From NCBI GenBank assembly GCA_046727855.1, contig JBKPDL010000156.1, positions 1 through 41,295 on the forward strand: a stretch of 41,295 nucleotides of DNA. Direction: 5' to 3'. The notes below the pieces were generated by a model. That model ran no database searches. It was given only the letters and a program-made list of their open reading frames with translations, and was not told where the DNA came from. The position numbers and the translations under genes were made by a program. Shown piece after piece: positions 39,569 through 41,295 of the stretch. Numbering within the stretch: position 1 is the first letter of the stretch; each line of letters starts with the position of its first letter. This stretch comes from DASPWV01 sp046727855. GTDB lineage: Bacteria; Acidobacteriota; Vicinamibacteria; Vicinamibacterales; UBA2999.

Positions 39569-41218
39569 CTACACTTTATCGCGGAACGACTTGACGTACT
39601 CGATCAGGGAGTTGGTCGAGACGTCGTGCGTGGTCACTGGCAATGGTGTATCAAGCTCCGGCCGAATACGGTTCGCCAGCTGTTTGCCGAGCTCCACGCC
39701 CCACTGATCGAAGGAGTTGATGTTCCAGATGGCGCCCATCACGAACACCTTGTGCTCGTAGAGCGCGAGCAGACGGCCAAGCGTGCGCGGACCAAGTCGT
39801 CGATAGACGAACGTCGTCGATGGCCGGTTGCCGGGAAAGACTTTGTGCGGAACGAGCGCCTCGATTGCGGCCGCGTCAAGTCCTTGCCGCGTGAGTTCGG
39901 CGCGGGCTTCATCCTCGGTCTTGCCCATCGCGAGCGCCTCTGATTGCGCCAGACAATTCGCGATCAGGAGCTCATGATGTTCGGGGAGATCGTGGTGGGC
40001 ATGGACGCCGATGAGAAAGTCGCACGGCACGAGCCGCGTGCCTTGATGCAGCAGCTGATAGAACGCGTGTTGTCCGTTGGTGCCGGGCTCGCCCCAGACG
40101 ATCGGGCCGGTAGGCGTGTCCACGGGCCGGCCGTCGCGATCGACGCGCTTGCCGTTGCTCTCCATATCGAGCTGCTGTAAATACGCCGGCAAGCGCCGGA
40201 GATACTGGTCGTACGGCAGCACGGCGTGCGTTTCGGCGCCCAGAAAATCCGCATACCAGATGCCGAGCAGCCCAAGCGTGATGGGGATGTTGTGCTCGAG
40301 CGGCGTCTGGCGGAAGTGTTCGTCCACGTCGAAGGCGCCCTCGAGCAGCTGCTCGAACTTGCCGAAGCCTGTCGCCAGCGCAATCGGCAGACCAATCGAC
40401 GACCACAGCGAATAGCGCCCGCCGACCCAGTCCCAAAACACGAACATGTTGTCGGGCGCGATGCCAAACGCCAGAACTTCGCGCGTGTTGGTCGAGATCG
40501 CCACGAAGTGCTTGGCAATCAGCGCTTCGTCGCGCGCGCGGGCGAGAAACCACCGCCGCGCCGAGCGCGCGTTGGTCATCGTCTCCTGTGTGGTGAAGGT
40601 CTTCGACGCGATCGTGAACAGCGTCGTCGCCGGATGCAGGTTGCGCAGCGTTTCGGAGAGATGCGCGCCGTCCACGTTTGACACGAAGTGCAGGCGCGGA
40701 CCTTCGCGTGAGTACGGCGTCAACGCTTCGCTTGCCATCGCCGGGCCGAGATCCGATCCGCCAATGCCGATGTTGACCACGTCGGTGATGCGAAGTCCGC
40801 TGAACCCGGTCCATGCCCCGGTGCGCACCGCCTCGCTGAAGCTGCGCATGTGCCCCAGGGCAGCGCGCACGTCGGGCATCACGTCGCGGCCGGCAACCTG
40901 AATCGGCCGAGCCGACCGGTTCCGCAACGCGACGTGCAGCACCGGGCGATGCTCGGTGGTGTTGATCGGCTCGCCGGCAAACATCCGATCGCGCCACGCT
41001 TCGACCTGCCGCTCGCGCGCGAGCTGCCGCAGCAGCGCAAGAGTGTCGTCGGTGATGAGGTGCTTGGAGTAATCGACCAGCAGATCGTCGAGCCGCGCCG
41101 AAAAGCGGCTGAAGCGATTGGGATCGGTGCGAAACCACTCGCGCAGATGCCCGCCACGGACCTCGTCGCGGTGAGCCTCGAGCAGTTTCCACGTGTCGCA
41201 ATCGCGCAGCGCCCGCAC
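39569..41218 (-). CDS. pgi: Glucose-6-phosphate isomerase
   Basis: The protein is 549 aa, the length of the E. coli enzyme, with a GTG start at 41218 and no ATG upstream in frame. It interconverts glucose-6-phosphate and fructose-6-phosphate in glycolysis and gluconeogenesis. Visible signatures are NIGIGGSDLGPAM, SKTFTTQETMTNA, FWDWVGGRYSLWSSIGLPIA, GEPGTNGQHAFYQLLHQGT with the catalytic His, and FDQWGVELGKQLA. It is convergent with the LysM protease (10 bases apart) and divergent from the DctA-like gene with only 38 bases between the two starts, so one promoter must overlap the other gene or a true start lies further in. Confidence 0.97.
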   Translation of the reverse strand: MRALRDCDTWKLLEAHRDEVRGGHLREWFRTDPNRFSRFSARLDDLLVDYSKHLITDDTLALLRQLARERQVEAWRDRMFAGEPINTTEHRPVLHVALRNRSARPIQVAGRDVMPDVRAALGHMRSFSEAVRTGAWTGFSGLRITDVVNIGIGGSDLGPAMASEALTPYSREGPRLHFVSNVDGAHLSETLRNLHPATTLFTIASKTFTTQETMTNARSARRWFLARARDEALIAKHFVAISTNTREVLAFGIAPDNMFVFWDWVGGRYSLWSSIGLPIALATGFGKFEQLLEGAFDVDEHFRQTPLEHNIPITLGLLGIWYADFLGAETHAVLPYDQYLRRLPAYLQQLDMESNGKRVDRDGRPVDTPTGPIVWGEPGTNGQHAFYQLLHQGTRLVPCDFLIGVHAHHDLPEHHELLIANCLAQSEALAMGKTEDEARAELTRQGLDAAAIEALVPHKVFPGNRPSTTFVYRRLGPRTLGRLLALYEHKVFVMGAIWNINSFDQWGVELGKQLANRIRPELDTPLPVTTHDVSTNSLIEYVKSFRDKV

Positions 41219-41256
41219 GTGGAGAAGTTTACGCGATCGAGTAAGGTTTGCACGGG

Positions 41257-41295
41257 ATGAGAGCGCTGAAGAGCCTGTATGGGCAGGTGCTGATC
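41257..41295 (+). CDS. Start of a DctA-like dicarboxylate/cation symporter (cut by window end)
   Basis: Thirteen codons from ATG 41257 are present: MRALKSLYGQVLI. The SLYxQVLI pattern matches the N-terminus of C4-dicarboxylate and glutamate symporters of the DAACS family. The rest lies beyond the window, so the call rests on very few residues. Confidence 0.45.
   Translation, partial: MRALKSLYGQVLI

Overview
The window looks like a high-GC Acidobacteriota chromosome, most likely Vicinamibacteria. This is an inference from gene content: several Oar-like TonB-dependent receptors with an N-terminal carboxypeptidase-regulatory-like domain and no SusD partner, many Tat- or Sec-exported enzymes, CehA/McbA-type metallohydrolases, an ABATE/CGNR regulator and remnants of acidobacterial-type ECF sigma factors. 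No marker gene fixes the taxon.

Layout. Bases 1-435 hold a 348-base imperfect palindrome that encloses a small ribbon-helix-helix-like ORF and abuts the 3' end of tRNA-Lys(CTT). Bases 436-2024 carry a tiny membrane peptide and a divergent pair, a CGNR zinc-finger regulator and a DinB-fold protein, separated by two nested inverted repeats with one shared symmetry axis. Bases 2025-3011 are gene-poor and contain decayed coding remnants. Bases 3012-11899 carry a MerR+XRE+cupin regulator, an exported amidohydrolase, a truncated ABC ATPase, a TonB receptor, an internally deleted class III aminotransferase and an APC permease. Bases 12179-21077 form a minus-strand operon of three spermidine-dehydrogenase-like Tat flavoproteins with one TonB receptor. 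Bases 21246-22554 are a deletion scar that joins a broken PQQ dehydrogenase to the C-terminus of a TonB receptor. Bases 22754-32885 form a tight plus-strand operon: CehA-like enzyme, dimethylformamidase-like enzyme, unknown protein, TonB receptor, second CehA-like enzyme. Bases 33047-37874 form a minus-strand operon of a TonB receptor and two NodB-fold deacetylase paralogues, one of which has lost metal ligands. Bases 38286-38596 carry an integrase remnant at the 3' end of tRNA-Arg(CCG). The window ends with a LysM/papain-like protease, pgi and the start of a DctA-like symporter.

How the genes fit together. Three neighbouring cassettes each pair an outer-membrane TonB receptor with exported enzymes: flavin amine oxidoreductases, amide or ester hydrolases, and deacetylases. 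A class III aminotransferase remnant, an amino acid/polyamine-type permease and a PuuR-like regulator lie beside them. My reading is a periplasmic scavenging locus for amines, polyamines or N-substituted amides. This is inference: substrates cannot be read from the sequence. The several pseudogenes show that the locus is being remodelled by gain and loss.
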